Shown: positions 9,623 to 17,932, counted from the stretch's first letter. The stretch: 64,000 nt of DNA from Nemesobacter sp965204665 (GCA_965204665.1 OZ242002.1:186001-250000); one strand, 5' to 3'. Numbers and translations are program-made. The notes: generated by a model from the sequence alone, not told the origin.

Positions 9623-11038
9623 ATGAAAGGAATAAGTCTAGCGCAAGTGCCTAATCCGGCACCCGGTCAAAAATTCATACTGACACAGCGCCTCAAACTT
9701 TTTCTAAACCTAGTGCAGATGAATGCCGTTGAACTCAGGGAATACATAGAGGAACAACTCATAGAGAATCCAGCGCTTGAAGTTGAAGAAGATTTAACAT
9801 CCGAATCCGTTAACGAAGAAGATATCTTAAAAGAATTTCTCTCAGATGCACCCGATTACGGACAACACGATTATCTGAATTCAGAGGAAATTACCGCCAC
9901 AACTTTTCGTGACGAACCTGCTTGGGAAGAAAAAATCAGCCGAGGAACCTCGCTCTTTGAATATCTGCAATGGCAACTCTTGATGACAGACATGGGCGGT
10001 CGAGAAAAGGAAATAGCCTCGCTTATTATCGGAAATACAAATGAGAACGGCTATCTTGAAACCGGGTTTGAGGAAATAGCGAAGATGTTTTCCTCAGAAC
10101 AGAAAAAACCCGTACAACAGGTGGCGGAAATAGCAGAAAAGATAAGAACCACTTTTGATCCGGTGGGAGTCTGCTCCAGAACACTTTCCGAATGTCTGTG
10201 CACCCAAGCTCTTGACCTCGGCTATGAAAGAACAAGTTCGCTTGTGCAGATACTTGAAAATCATATTGACGAGTTGGGACGAAAAGACTATACGAAAATC
10301 TGCAGTGAATACGGCATCGACGCAGAACAGATAACTGAAATTGAATCTGTAGTGACTTCTCTTGAACCCATGCCGGGACGACCCTTTTTCACCGGAGCCG
10401 CAACAGAAAACATAGTCCCCGATTTTTATGTATATAAAGTTGGAGATCAACTCCAAACACTATCGAACAGAAGTTTTCCAAAACTTAGGATAAGTTCCTA
10501 CTGTAGAAAAATTCTCAGGGACCGGACGGACCTAAACAAAGAAACCACAAGTTATCTGCGGGAAAAAATTGAGGCGGCGCAGAAAATCGTCCAGTGCATC
10601 GAGGAAAGAGAGGAGACTATGCGCAAGGTAATTGAAAAGGTCGTGGATGAGCAAAAGGAATTCTTTGACCACGGAAGTGCTTACATAAACCCTCTTCGGC
10701 TCAAGGATGTGGCGGATGCCGTCGGGATACACGAGTCTACAGTGAGCCGTATAACCAGCGGAAAATATATTCAGTGCCCACAAGGTGTAGTAGAACTCAA
10801 GAAACTTTTTTCAAGATCAGTAAGGTCCTCCAGCGGTAAAAATCTCTCCCTTGAAAGGGTAAAATCAATTATCAAGGAATTAGTTGATGAAGAACCGAAG
10901 CATTGTACTTTTTCCGATGAAGATATATCCAAAATACTTTTAATGAAAAATGTGAAAGTCGCGCGGAGGACTGTTGCCAAATACAGAAAACAACTCGGAA
11001 TACCCTGTTCATCAAAAAGACTCTCAAAGGAGGTTTGA
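9623..11038 (+). CDS. rpoN: RNA polymerase sigma-54 factor
   Basis: Alternative sigma factor needing AAA+ activators. Length 471 aa. The N-terminal activator-interaction region is Gln/Leu-rich (LTQRLKLFLNLVQMNAVELREYI). An acidic stretch follows, then the core-binding domain. Near the C-terminus are the helix-turn-helix (VGIHESTVSRITSGKYIQ) and the RpoN box ARRTVAKYRKQLGI, the signature that binds the -24 element. The ATG has GGGAG upstream. It is followed 3 bp later by hpf, the standard order of rpoN clusters. Confidence 0.97.
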   Translation: MKGISLAQVPNPAPGQKFILTQRLKLFLNLVQMNAVELREYIEEQLIENPALEVEEDLTSESVNEEDILKEFLSDAPDYGQHDYLNSEEITATTFRDEPAWEEKISRGTSLFEYLQWQLLMTDMGGREKEIASLIIGNTNENGYLETGFEEIAKMFSSEQKKPVQQVAEIAEKIRTTFDPVGVCSRTLSECLCTQALDLGYERTSSLVQILENHIDELGRKDYTKICSEYGIDAEQITEIESVVTSLEPMPGRPFFTGAATENIVPDFYVYKVGDQLQTLSNRSFPKLRISSYCRKILRDRTDLNKETTSYLREKIEAAQKIVQCIEEREETMRKVIEKVVDEQKEFFDHGSAYINPLRLKDVADAVGIHESTVSRITSGKYIQCPQGVVELKKLFSRSVRSSSGKNLSLERVKSIIKELVDEEPKHCTFSDEDISKILLMKNVKVARRTVAKYRKQLGIPCSSKRLSKEV

Positions 11039-11041
11039 ACC

Positions 11042-11584
11042 ATGAAGATTGACATCATAATCAAAAATATTTCTGATAGAAAAAAGCGAGAGCACCTGAG
11101 ACGCTATGCAATGAAAAAGATTCCTAAGATCCAAAGGTACATAGACCCCGAAAGAAATCCTTCCGAAGCGAAAATAATTCTCGCTTCGGAGAAACTTAGA
11201 AAAACCGCAGAAATAGCCGTCAACTCGGGACCACTCAAAGCGGCGGCGTCTGTGGAAACTGATGAAATGCATTCAGCTATAGATAAACTTTTCGACACTA
11301 TTATAAAACAGTTAAGAAGGAGAACAGACAAGCAGATATCACTCCGAAGAAGAAGTCCGGTAAAAAACCCTTCTGCTACATATTCAGAGAAAAAAAGGGA
11401 AGGCAACAACCTAGGGATTGACCGCGAGTTTCTCAATACGAAGCCTATGAGCATAGCTGAGGCGTTGCTACAACTCGACGCGTCGGAGCAAGGCTTCATA
11501 GCGTTTAGAAACAGCGAAACGCTTGAAATGAATGTGGTCTACAAAAAAGCCGACTCCAAAAAAGCAGGTCTGATAACTCCTTAG
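11042..11584 (+). CDS. hpf: Ribosome hibernation-promoting factor, long form
   Basis: Binds the 30S decoding region and dimerises 70S ribosomes in starvation. Length 180 aa. The N-terminal beta-alpha-beta domain spans roughly residues 1-100 (IIIKNISDRKKREHLRRYAMKK ... VETDEMHSAIDKLFDTI). A basic linker follows. The C-terminal dimerisation domain, about 130-178, shows the conserved pattern NTKPMSIAEALLQLD ... FIAFRNSETLEMNVVYKK, marking the long HPF type. The start lies 3 bp after rpoN, with AGGAGG overlapping the rpoN stop region, so the pair is co-translated. Confidence 0.92.
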   Translation: MKIDIIIKNISDRKKREHLRRYAMKKIPKIQRYIDPERNPSEAKIILASEKLRKTAEIAVNSGPLKAAASVETDEMHSAIDKLFDTIIKQLRRRTDKQISLRRRSPVKNPSATYSEKKREGNNLGIDREFLNTKPMSIAEALLQLDASEQGFIAFRNSETLEMNVVYKKADSKKAGLITP

Positions 11585-11779
11585 GGGGATAAAGGCAAGG
11601 TCGCGGAGTGCTTGGGAAAAGTTCCGCATCCCGCTGTTTGCCTATATTACAAAACCATATGATCTGCGGAAACTGAACAAAGCCTTGTGTAGACAAAACA
11701 CAATTGATTCAAATTTGAACTGTATGCGCTCAAACACCGGAAAGAGGTCTGATATTTACAGCATGCTTTATTAAAAAAG

Positions 11780-12709
11780 ATGAAGAAACTGGAAACCAGT
11801 TTTTCCCTGACAGTCAGAGATTTTTACGAAAAGTTCCAAGAAAGATTGTTGCTTGAGTCGCTGGTTGAAGAAAAGGGATTTGAGAAACGGATAATTTCTC
11901 CAAGGGTCAAAAAACCTGGACTGCGGATAATAGAGAAGGAAATAGAACTTGAGAATGGAAATATCCAAGTGCTGGGAAGAACCGAAATCTCCTACATAAG
12001 AAAATTTGCTCTGCAGAAACAAAAGGAAATAGTAAGAAGTATCCTCTCTAATGATGTTCCGTGTTTTATACTCTCCAAAGGATCTTATCCGGAAAAATCT
12101 TTTGTCAAATACTTTGAGAAAAACCACTTACCGCTTTTCGTAACACCCCTTAGTACTGGAAAACTGATAACCGTTCTAAACGAGGTGCTTGCAGAAGAGT
12201 TCGCGACTCAGATAACGGTTCACGGAGTGCTTCTCGACATACACCACACAGGAGTTTTGATACTGGGAAAAAGTGGGATCGGAAAAAGCGAATGTGCGAT
12301 CGACCTCGTAATCCAAGGCTCAAAACTCATCGCGGATGATGTGGTAGAAATAAGAAAGATTGGCTCGCGAAATCTCGTGGGGACCGGCCCGAAAAACATA
12401 AGATATCTTGTGGAAGTAAGGGGGATAGGAATAGTGAATATAAAAGACCTTTTTGGGACTACCTGCGTTATGGAGAAACGGGAAATTGATATGGTCATCG
12501 AACTTGATCACTGGAGTCCGGAAAAAGAATATGAACGTCTGGGAATTGATACGAAAACATATTCCATACTAGATGTAGACCTTCCCTACACAGTACTTCC
12601 TGTAAGTCCGGGCAGAAATATGGCATCTGTGATAGATGTTGCAGTCAGGAACCAGATACTGAAAAAGAGCGGTAAAACTGCCGATATCCCGACGGGGTCT
12701 ACTCAATGA
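11780..12709 (+). CDS. hprK: HPr kinase/phosphorylase
   Basis: Phosphorylates and dephosphorylates Ser46 of HPr, or a paralogue, in response to metabolic state. Length 309 aa. The N-terminal domain is about residues 1-130. The P-loop GKSGIGKSE is near 160. The HPrK signature VEVRGIGIVNIKDLFG is near 210-226, and the C-terminal helix PVSPGRNMASVIDVAVRNQ is intact. The ATG at 11780 has no clear ribosome binding site. In related clusters hprK is followed by rapZ and an EIIA(Man); here an IS element and a lipoprotein gene intervene and no rapZ is seen. Confidence 0.93.
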   Translation: MKKLETSFSLTVRDFYEKFQERLLLESLVEEKGFEKRIISPRVKKPGLRIIEKEIELENGNIQVLGRTEISYIRKFALQKQKEIVRSILSNDVPCFILSKGSYPEKSFVKYFEKNHLPLFVTPLSTGKLITVLNEVLAEEFATQITVHGVLLDIHHTGVLILGKSGIGKSECAIDLVIQGSKLIADDVVEIRKIGSRNLVGTGPKNIRYLVEVRGIGIVNIKDLFGTTCVMEKREIDMVIELDHWSPEKEYERLGIDTKTYSILDVDLPYTVLPVSPGRNMASVIDVAVRNQILKKSGKTADIPTGSTQ

Positions 12710-12771
12710 CCGGGCATGTGTTTAGTATTGAGCGTCACATAAAGAAAACCGTATCCAACCCCCTAGCATTC

Positions 12772-14297
12772 GAGTTATGCTCTAATCTGGTGTTCGGCAG
12801 TTTTTGAAAAAAAGCGGCGTATCCGGTTAATTTGAATTCACGAAATTTGAATTAACAGGAGGATACGCCGCTATGGGCAGAAAATATAAAGTCTCTGACC
12901 GTGAAGGTCAAAAAGAGTTTTTGGATTCATTGGAAAACATTTTCAGAAAATTCGTCAACAGGGAGGAGACTCGAACAGTAATCGACGGGTCCCGCACTCA
13001 GAGACGACCGGACTCCGGATTCGGCAGTCCTGAACAGGTCTGCGACGACCTCGGTGATCTGCTGAGCCGGTCGGCTCGGTTTCTTCTTGGTTATGCAATC
13101 AGAATGGAGTCGGAAGAATATCTGCGGTCCCGGGACGACAGACAACTTGAAGACGGCAGAGCCGCGGTGATCCGCAACGGATATCACCCCGAACGGGATG
13201 TGCAGACGGGTATAGGCCCCGTATCGGTACGCATACCGAAGGTGAGATCCCGGGGCGGTCGGCCTGCCGTGTTCCGTTCGGCTGTCGTGCCTCCGTACGT
13301 GCGCAGGGCTGCGAAGATTGATTCGTCTCTGCCGCGGCTTTACCTGCAGGGGCTGTCCACGGGGAACATAAAGTCCGCATTGGAAGCCCTTACAGGCCCC
13401 GAGGCTCGGGGTTTTCCCGCGGCTGCGGTATGCAGGCTCAAGCGCGGGTGGGCTGAGGAATACGATAAACGGCGCAGGAGAGACCTCGGCGGCCGCGACC
13501 GGGCTTACATATGGGTGGACGGTATACACAGCAGGGTGCGGGGAGATGATCCCGGGTTGTGCACGCTTGTGGTGATGGGGGTGGACGAAACGGGCAGTAA
13601 GCACTTCCTTTCCATTGAAAGCGGAGTCAGGGAATCAAAGCAGAGTCGGCTTGAAGTGCTGCCGGATCTGAGGGCCCGCGGGATGGAAGAGCCGAAGCTT
13701 GCAGTGGGCGACGGAGCTCTCGGGTTCCGGTCCGCCCTTTCGGAAGTTTACGGGGAAACGCGGGAGCAGCGCTGCCGGGTGCACAAGACTGCGAATGTTC
13801 TGAACTGTCTTCCGAAGACTTCTCGGAAAAAAGCGAAGAGGAATCTTCACGACATACGGCAGGCGGAAACGAAGGAGGAAGCGAGGAAGGCTTTCGATCT
13901 GTTCATAAGGATGTACAGGGACAAATACCCGAAGGCTGTTGAATGTCCGGAGAAGGATCATGAACGGCTTCTGACCTTTTACGACTTTCCGGCTCAGCTC
14001 TGGAGAAGCATAAGGACGACGAATCCGATAGAGTCCGCCTTCGGAACCATACGGCACAGGACAAGTAGAACCAGGGGGTGTCTGAATTCCGAGGGGATGC
14101 TGCACATGATATTCAAGCTGGGGATGTGCGCGGAGAAAAGCTGGCGGAGGCTCAACGGATTCGACTTCGTGGGGAAAGTGATAACGGGTGTGAAATTCAA
14201 AGACGGGATTGAGGAGACGGATCAGGAAAACGAAGAGGTGAATTCAAACAACTGGAGCGCCGCTTGATCACGCAAACACCAGATTTGACAATAACTC
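12772..14297. mobile_element. IS256-family insertion sequence, apparently complete
   Basis: About 1.53 kb. Imperfect terminal inverted repeats are visible: the left end at 12772-12794 (GAGTTATGCTCTAATCTGG then TGTT) matches the reverse complement of the right end at 14275-14297 at 20 of 23 positions. Further similarity continues inwards to AAGCGGCG. A single transposase gene fills the element. No 8-9 bp target duplication is found: the left flank (CTAGCATTC) differs from the bases after the right end, which belong to a fragment of a second copy. This suggests a deletion or rearrangement after insertion. Confidence 0.88.
12873..14267 (+). CDS. IS256-family (Mutator-like) transposase
   Basis: DDE transposase of 464 aa, a typical length and not obviously broken. 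Acidic residues expected for the catalytic triad occur in WVDGIH (about residue 216), VGDGALGF (about 280) and NPIESAFGTIRHRT (about 385). That last block, with the following GCLNSEGMLHMIFKL, is the Mutator signature. The ATG is preceded by AGGAGG. The gene is more GC-rich than its rpoN-cluster neighbours, consistent with recent arrival. Whether it is active cannot be told from sequence. Confidence 0.95.
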   Translation: MGRKYKVSDREGQKEFLDSLENIFRKFVNREETRTVIDGSRTQRRPDSGFGSPEQVCDDLGDLLSRSARFLLGYAIRMESEEYLRSRDDRQLEDGRAAVIRNGYHPERDVQTGIGPVSVRIPKVRSRGGRPAVFRSAVVPPYVRRAAKIDSSLPRLYLQGLSTGNIKSALEALTGPEARGFPAAAVCRLKRGWAEEYDKRRRRDLGGRDRAYIWVDGIHSRVRGDDPGLCTLVVMGVDETGSKHFLSIESGVRESKQSRLEVLPDLRARGMEEPKLAVGDGALGFRSALSEVYGETREQRCRVHKTANVLNCLPKTSRKKAKRNLHDIRQAETKEEARKAFDLFIRMYRDKYPKAVECPEKDHERLLTFYDFPAQLWRSIRTTNPIESAFGTIRHRTSRTRGCLNSEGMLHMIFKLGMCAEKSWRRLNGFDFVGKVITGVKFKDGIEETDQENEEVNSNNWSAA

Positions 14298-14801
14298 GAG
14301 CAGTGCTGCCGGGTGCACAAGACTGCGAATGTTCTGAACCGTCTTCCGAAGACTTCTCAGAAAAAAGCGAAGAGGAATCTTCATGACATATGGCAGGCGG
14401 AGACGAAGGAGGAAGCGCGGAAGGCTTTCGATCTGTTCGTAAGGATGTACAGGGACAAATACCCGAAGGCTGTTGAATGCCTGGAGAAGGATCATGAGCG
14501 GCTTCTGACCTTTTACGACTTCCCTGCTCAGCACTGGAGAAGCATAAGGACGACGAATCCGATAGAGTCCGCCTTCGGAACCATAAGGCACAGGACAAGG
14601 AGAACCAGGGGGTGTCTGAATTCCGAGGGAATGCTGCACATGATCTTCAAGCTGGGGATGTGCGCGGAGAAAAGCTGGCGGAGGCTCAACGGATTCGACT
14701 TCGTCGGGAAAGTGATAACGGGTGTGAAATTCAAAGACGGGATTGAGGAGACGGGTCAGGAAAACGAGGAGTTGAATTCAAACAACTGGAGCGCCGCTTG
14801 A
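14298..14801 (+). pseudogene. Truncated IS256-family transposase (C-terminal third)
   Basis: An open frame of about 165 codons matching the C-terminal third of the upstream transposase, with conservative changes such as R/Q, R/W and I/V. It retains the Glu-containing block NPIESAFGTIRHRT but lacks both catalytic Asp residues, so it cannot encode an active transposase. The frame stayed open despite many substitutions, so this copy had an independent history before truncation. Confidence 0.88.
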
Positions 14802-14831
14802 TCACGCAAACACCAGATTTGACAATAACTC
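14298..14831 (+). mobile_element. 3' fragment of a second IS256-family copy, abutting the first
   Basis: A 534-bp block that aligns without gaps to 13764-14297 of the complete element, with about 22 substitutions by eye (roughly 96% identity). It ends with the same right inverted repeat. The junction is seamless: the first copy ends at 14297 and the fragment begins at 14298. The divergence argues against a fresh tandem duplication. More likely one element landed in, or recombined with, an older related copy and the left portion was lost. Confidence 0.9.
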
Positions 14832-14981
14832 GGATTCATAGAGAGGGGGTAGGAACATTCAGTGTAACCGTCCGACACTCAACGGGAAAATGTTTTATCG
14901 CAATGTAAAAGGCTTACGGGCGACGTATGCAAGGTATAGGGGATATCCACGGGTCGGATATGGTGTCTGTTCTCTGCAGAA

Positions 14982-15013
14982 AACCCGGGCTCCGATCTTT
15001 CGGAACCCGGGTT
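14982..15013 (-). terminator. Rho-independent terminator of the RTX lipoprotein gene
   Basis: A strong hairpin: arm AACCCGGGCTCCGA, four-base loop, and a returning arm ending CCCGGGTT, with one internal mismatch. Read on the minus strand it is followed by TTTT and lies about 80 bp beyond the lipoprotein stop codon. The outer stem is the same as that of the terminator at 63955-63988. Confidence 0.8.
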
Positions 15014-15095
15014 GATCTGACGAAAAACAAACAGAATCTACTGAACATTGAAGTTGTTCCCTGTACGGAAACAAATTCACCGGAACCGATTGAAT

Positions 15096-16379
15096 TCAGT
15101 CCACGAATTCCCATAGGGTCGATGTAGTGCGGATTGAATCTGCTACACCGGATGACTGTAACCGAACGACATCATCGAAAGTAGTGTTTCCTCCTACGAT
15201 AACGGAAATATTAACGGTGCCCGCCCCGCCGAGTGTTTTTGTCCCTGCGGGAAAACCCTTGAAGTGGATCTTATCGTTCGATGCATCAAAGTCCGTGATA
15301 GTGTCCTTCTCATTTCTGTGTGCATATTCAATGACAAAAGTGTCAGCACCACCCCATCCAAAGAGGATATCATTCCCGGCTTTGCCGTTAATCGTATCGT
15401 TTCCAGTCCACCCTTCCAAAACATTTCCTACTTCATTTCCGGTAATAGTATCATCGCCGCTTCCTCCCATAACATTCTCAATACCTTCAAATGAAGTTAT
15501 TCCCCAACCATGAGCCGTGCCGTCAAAAGTCCCCGTGGCAAGATCAAAGTCTATACCTGGCGCCGCCGGCCACCACGTGATCTGACCCTCAGTCTTCAAG
15601 GGCTTCAGTATCACACTTGAAGAAGTAATACTACCTATGGCCAGATAATCCTTCGCGCTGCTACTGGAAAGAGCAGTCCCTGTCGGGGCGCCGCCGTTAA
15701 AACTGTCATTGCCTGGTCCAGAGAGATAGAAAACATCAGCTCCATCTCCACCGTTGAGCGTATCGTTACCTTCACCGCCGTCAAGTGCGTCCCGCCCCGC
15801 ATCGCCGTTGATCGTATCATCGCCGTCTGCTCCCCGGATGTAATCAATGCCGTCTCCGCCGTGGATGGTGTTGGCGCCGGCGGTGGCCCAGATTGTATCA
15901 TTTCCGTCTCCACCGTAGATGATGTCGTCGGTAGTTCCCGTGAGGTCTCCTTCAATATGAGCATCAATGTGGTCATCTCCGTCTTCACCATATATCGTAT
16001 CCGTGCCGTCACCGCCGCCTATCTTGTCGTTTCCGGCACCGGCGTAAACAGTATCATCGCCGTCTCCGGCATTAATCGTGTTTTTGTACTGATTTCCGCA
16101 TATGACATCGTCGTCATCAGTCCCCGTGATATTGTTGGAGATACCGGGCAGCGCATTTATACCGTTGCTCACGTCGCATCTGGGGTCACCGAAGGATTTT
16201 CCCTGATCTCCCTGCAGTCCCGTCGCTCCCGAGTCTCCTTTATCCCCCTTGTCCCCCTTATCTCCTTTCGCCCCGTCTTTCCCTGCCGGTCCCGCAGGCC
16301 CCATGTCTCCTTCACAGGCAGCAAAGAAAACCGCTCCGCCGAGCAGAAACAACAACACTAAGAAATTACGTAACTTCAT
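15096..16379 (-). CDS. Surface lipoprotein with collagen-like and RTX calcium-binding repeats
   Basis: Predicted lipoprotein of 427 aa: a basic, hydrophobic leader ends in a lipobox-like FFAAC with Cys at about residue 22. Next come 13 collagen-type G-X-Y triplets (GDM GPA GPA GKD ... GDK GDK GDK ... GKS, about 24-62). The body is RTX nonapeptide-like repeats, e.g. GGDGNDTIW, GGEGNDTLN, GAGNDKIGG and GSGDDTITG, in two blocks (about 85-230 and 305-345). The C-terminus, about 345-427, resembles an RTX tail (ADTFVIEY ... DTITDFDASNDKIHF). The triplets suggest a trimeric stalk and the repeats Ca-dependent folding, hence an adhesin or surface-layer role; this is inference. SD AAGGAGG precedes the ATG. 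Expression appears controlled by a G9 tract in its promoter spacer. Confidence 0.88.
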   Translation of the reverse strand: MKLRNFLVLLFLLGGAVFFAACEGDMGPAGPAGKDGAKGDKGDKGDKGDSGATGLQGDQGKSFGDPRCDVSNGINALPGISNNITGTDDDDVICGNQYKNTINAGDGDDTVYAGAGNDKIGGGDGTDTIYGEDGDDHIDAHIEGDLTGTTDDIIYGGDGNDTIWATAGANTIHGGDGIDYIRGADGDDTINGDAGRDALDGGEGNDTLNGGDGADVFYLSGPGNDSFNGGAPTGTALSSSSAKDYLAIGSITSSSVILKPLKTEGQITWWPAAPGIDFDLATGTFDGTAHGWGITSFEGIENVMGGSGDDTITGNEVGNVLEGWTGNDTINGKAGNDILFGWGGADTFVIEYAHRNEKDTITDFDASNDKIHFKGFPAGTKTLGGAGTVNISVIVGGNTTFDDVVRLQSSGVADSIRTTSTLWEFVD

Positions 16380-16424
16380 AACACAACCCTCCTTAAGATA
16401 TGACTCTACGGCAATTCAAATCCA

Positions 16425-16451
16425 ATTCTACCCCCCCCCATATGAAGTCAA
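16425..16451 (-). promoter_or_regulatory. Promoter of the RTX lipoprotein with homopolymeric spacer
   Basis: On the minus strand: -35 TTGACT (16451-16446; 5 of 6 to consensus), spacer TCATAT plus nine G (15 nt), and -10 TAGAAT (16430-16425; 5 of 6). A start site near 16418 would give a leader of about 39 nt ending in AAGGAGG-N7-ATG. The spacer is 2 nt shorter than the optimal 17; eleven G would restore 17. The arrangement copies the known phase-variable porA promoter of Neisseria meningitidis. Confidence 0.75.
16431..16439. repeat. C9/G9 tract in the lipoprotein promoter spacer
   Basis: Nine consecutive C on the plus strand, entirely inside the spacer between the -10 and -35 hexamers of the lipoprotein gene. 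Changes by one or two bases would alter promoter spacing between 14 and 17 nt and so alter expression without changing the protein. Confidence 0.9.
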
Positions 16452-17107
16452 GCACTCTTTTTGAAGAGTCAGTTAAGGCTGTGAAGATATTCTGAGGTTC
16501 TGCATTGTTAAGCGTAGACCTCGGAACCGAGATGTTCTTACAGAATCTGATTTGTATCCATTTTTCTTTCCTCGGCCGATACTATCTGAAGCGGCATAAT
16601 TTATCTTTGCTCCCGCCCATTACAGGCAGTCAGTAGTCGGCATCACCTCTTTCCCGAGGTATAAATACACGCCCACTATTCTAAATACCGAGGTGTAATA
16701 CCCAATGAACCGACGCCGATACAAACTCCCACTTGACGGCTAACAAACACTGCTTCTACCCGTAGTTGTCGGCACTTGACACCTATGTCGACACCCTTGA
16801 TCTGACTTCTTTCGGATCCAATACCAAGGCCGGCGCCATAGCGGGACAACATCCCTGTAATCCGTGGGCGATACTGAACTTTATCTTTACGGATATCAGC
16901 ATGGTATACGCAGCAGCCGCAAGCTGGAAGCGGAGACCGGAGGGTTTGCTCGGCGTAATTTGCCGTGCAGAACAGCCTTCATCTGTTCAATAAACAACAA
17001 CTGAAAATATCTGAGGGCGTCATTCGGTGGCGATGGCAGAGACTCTTGGCAAACATAAGACTGCACGGTCATTAGACACAGGAACAGAAATAAGATATAG
17101 AAATGGC
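16452..17107. other. Intergenic region without a recognised gene
   Basis: About 650 bp between the divergent lipoprotein promoter and the EIIA gene. An open frame at 16766-16993 has no ribosome binding site and no recognisable protein. Several CTCGG/CCGAG-type motifs are crowded here: near 16517-16530 (an inverted pair), 16573, 16645-16660 (an ACCTC...GAGGT hairpin) and 16688-16694. CCGAGGTATAAATAC at 16654 and CCGAGGTGTAATA at 16688 form an imperfect direct repeat. They could be protein-binding sites. No remnant of rapZ was recognised. Confidence 0.5.
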
Positions 17108-17518
17108 ATGTTCTCAATAGTAGTAGTCACCCACGGACAACTTGCCGGCGAACTTATCTCCTCCGTGAATTTTATTCTGCCGGAAAAACCTAGGGTGAAG
17201 ATGACCGCAGTTTCCATAGACGGTTCAAAAGACTGCAAAAATTTCGGAAAAATTGTACAGAAGGCTATTGATTCAGTTTCAGAAGGCGATGGAATCCTGC
17301 TTATAACGGACATGTTCGGAGGAACACCTTCAAACATAAGTTTAATGTTCCTTGAATCTGGAAAGACAGAAGTTGTTTCCGGGGTAAATCTACCCATGCT
17401 TCTGAAATTGGGAACGCTTGCCGAGAAGACTTCTCTTGAAGAAGCGGTTGCGGTTGCAGCAAGAGCTGGAAGAGAGAATATAATCGTAGCTAGTAAACTT
17501 CTAGGGGAAAACGGTTAA
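17108..17518 (+). CDS. PTS system mannose-family EIIA protein
   Basis: About 136 aa. The conserved start MFSIVVVTHGQLAGEL contains the phosphoryl-accepting His about nine residues in; DMFGGTPSN near residue 68 and VNLPML are the other family landmarks. The frame stays open upstream to 17027, but residue 1 of the EIIA(Man) fold is the Met at 17108. In rpoN clusters of organisms lacking sugar PTS permeases this protein works with HprK and HPr-like proteins as a regulatory phosphorelay. Here HPr and EI are not in the window, and the gene is separated from hprK by the IS/lipoprotein insertion. Confidence 0.88.
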   Translation: MFSIVVVTHGQLAGELISSVNFILPEKPRVKMTAVSIDGSKDCKNFGKIVQKAIDSVSEGDGILLITDMFGGTPSNISLMFLESGKTEVVSGVNLPMLLKLGTLAEKTSLEEAVAVAARAGRENIIVASKLLGENG

Positions 17519-17543
17519 TTTACAATACGCAGAGGTCGATTAA

Positions 17544-17867
17544 ATGAACGTAAACACTCTTGACGCAGTAATTGATATGTATAGCAATCACCTTCTCAAA
17601 GGAGAACTTGAGGGGTTTCGCATTGAAATAGATCCTCAAGTAGAAGATGAACTCGCGGCAATAGCCCTTTACCTTGATTCAAAAACGGTGAGAGCGTCAG
17701 GAGAAGTTGAGGAATTTTACGAAGGATACAAAAGAGCGGCCTTTGACATACTTTCATTCATAGGGGTTGAGTTCTTTGAAGACAGGGAGAACAAATCAAT
17801 TAAAATAATGAAATCCAGATACGATTCAAATCTCCAAGAAGAACTCAAAAAAAGTATCTGGGGATAA
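17544..17867 (+). CDS. Hypothetical protein, 107 aa
   Basis: Not recognised. A small, acidic, probably helical cytosolic protein with no signal peptide or membrane segment. It contains repeated aromatic/acidic stretches (EEFYEGYKRAAFDILSFIGVEFFED). Start ATG with GAGGT eight bases upstream. It follows the EIIA gene by 25 bp on the same strand and is itself followed by a terminator, so it is probably the last gene of that unit. Codon pattern and ribosome binding site support a real gene. Confidence 0.7.
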   Translation: MNVNTLDAVIDMYSNHLLKGELEGFRIEIDPQVEDELAAIALYLDSKTVRASGEVEEFYEGYKRAAFDILSFIGVEFFEDRENKSIKIMKSRYDSNLQEELKKSIWG

Positions 17868-17932
17868 TCATCTCTCGGCAGAAAACTCTCAAGCATCTAG
17901 TTTATTGAATAAAAATGTTAATCAAGGTCGGG

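Noticed and set aside
12927..14739. Long minus-strand open frames across the transposase and its fragment
   Set aside because: Produced by the GC-rich codon pattern of the transposase; no ribosome binding sites or homology.
16766..16993. 75-codon frame upstream of the EIIA gene
   Set aside because: No ribosome binding site, no recognisable motif and codon use unlike neighbours.
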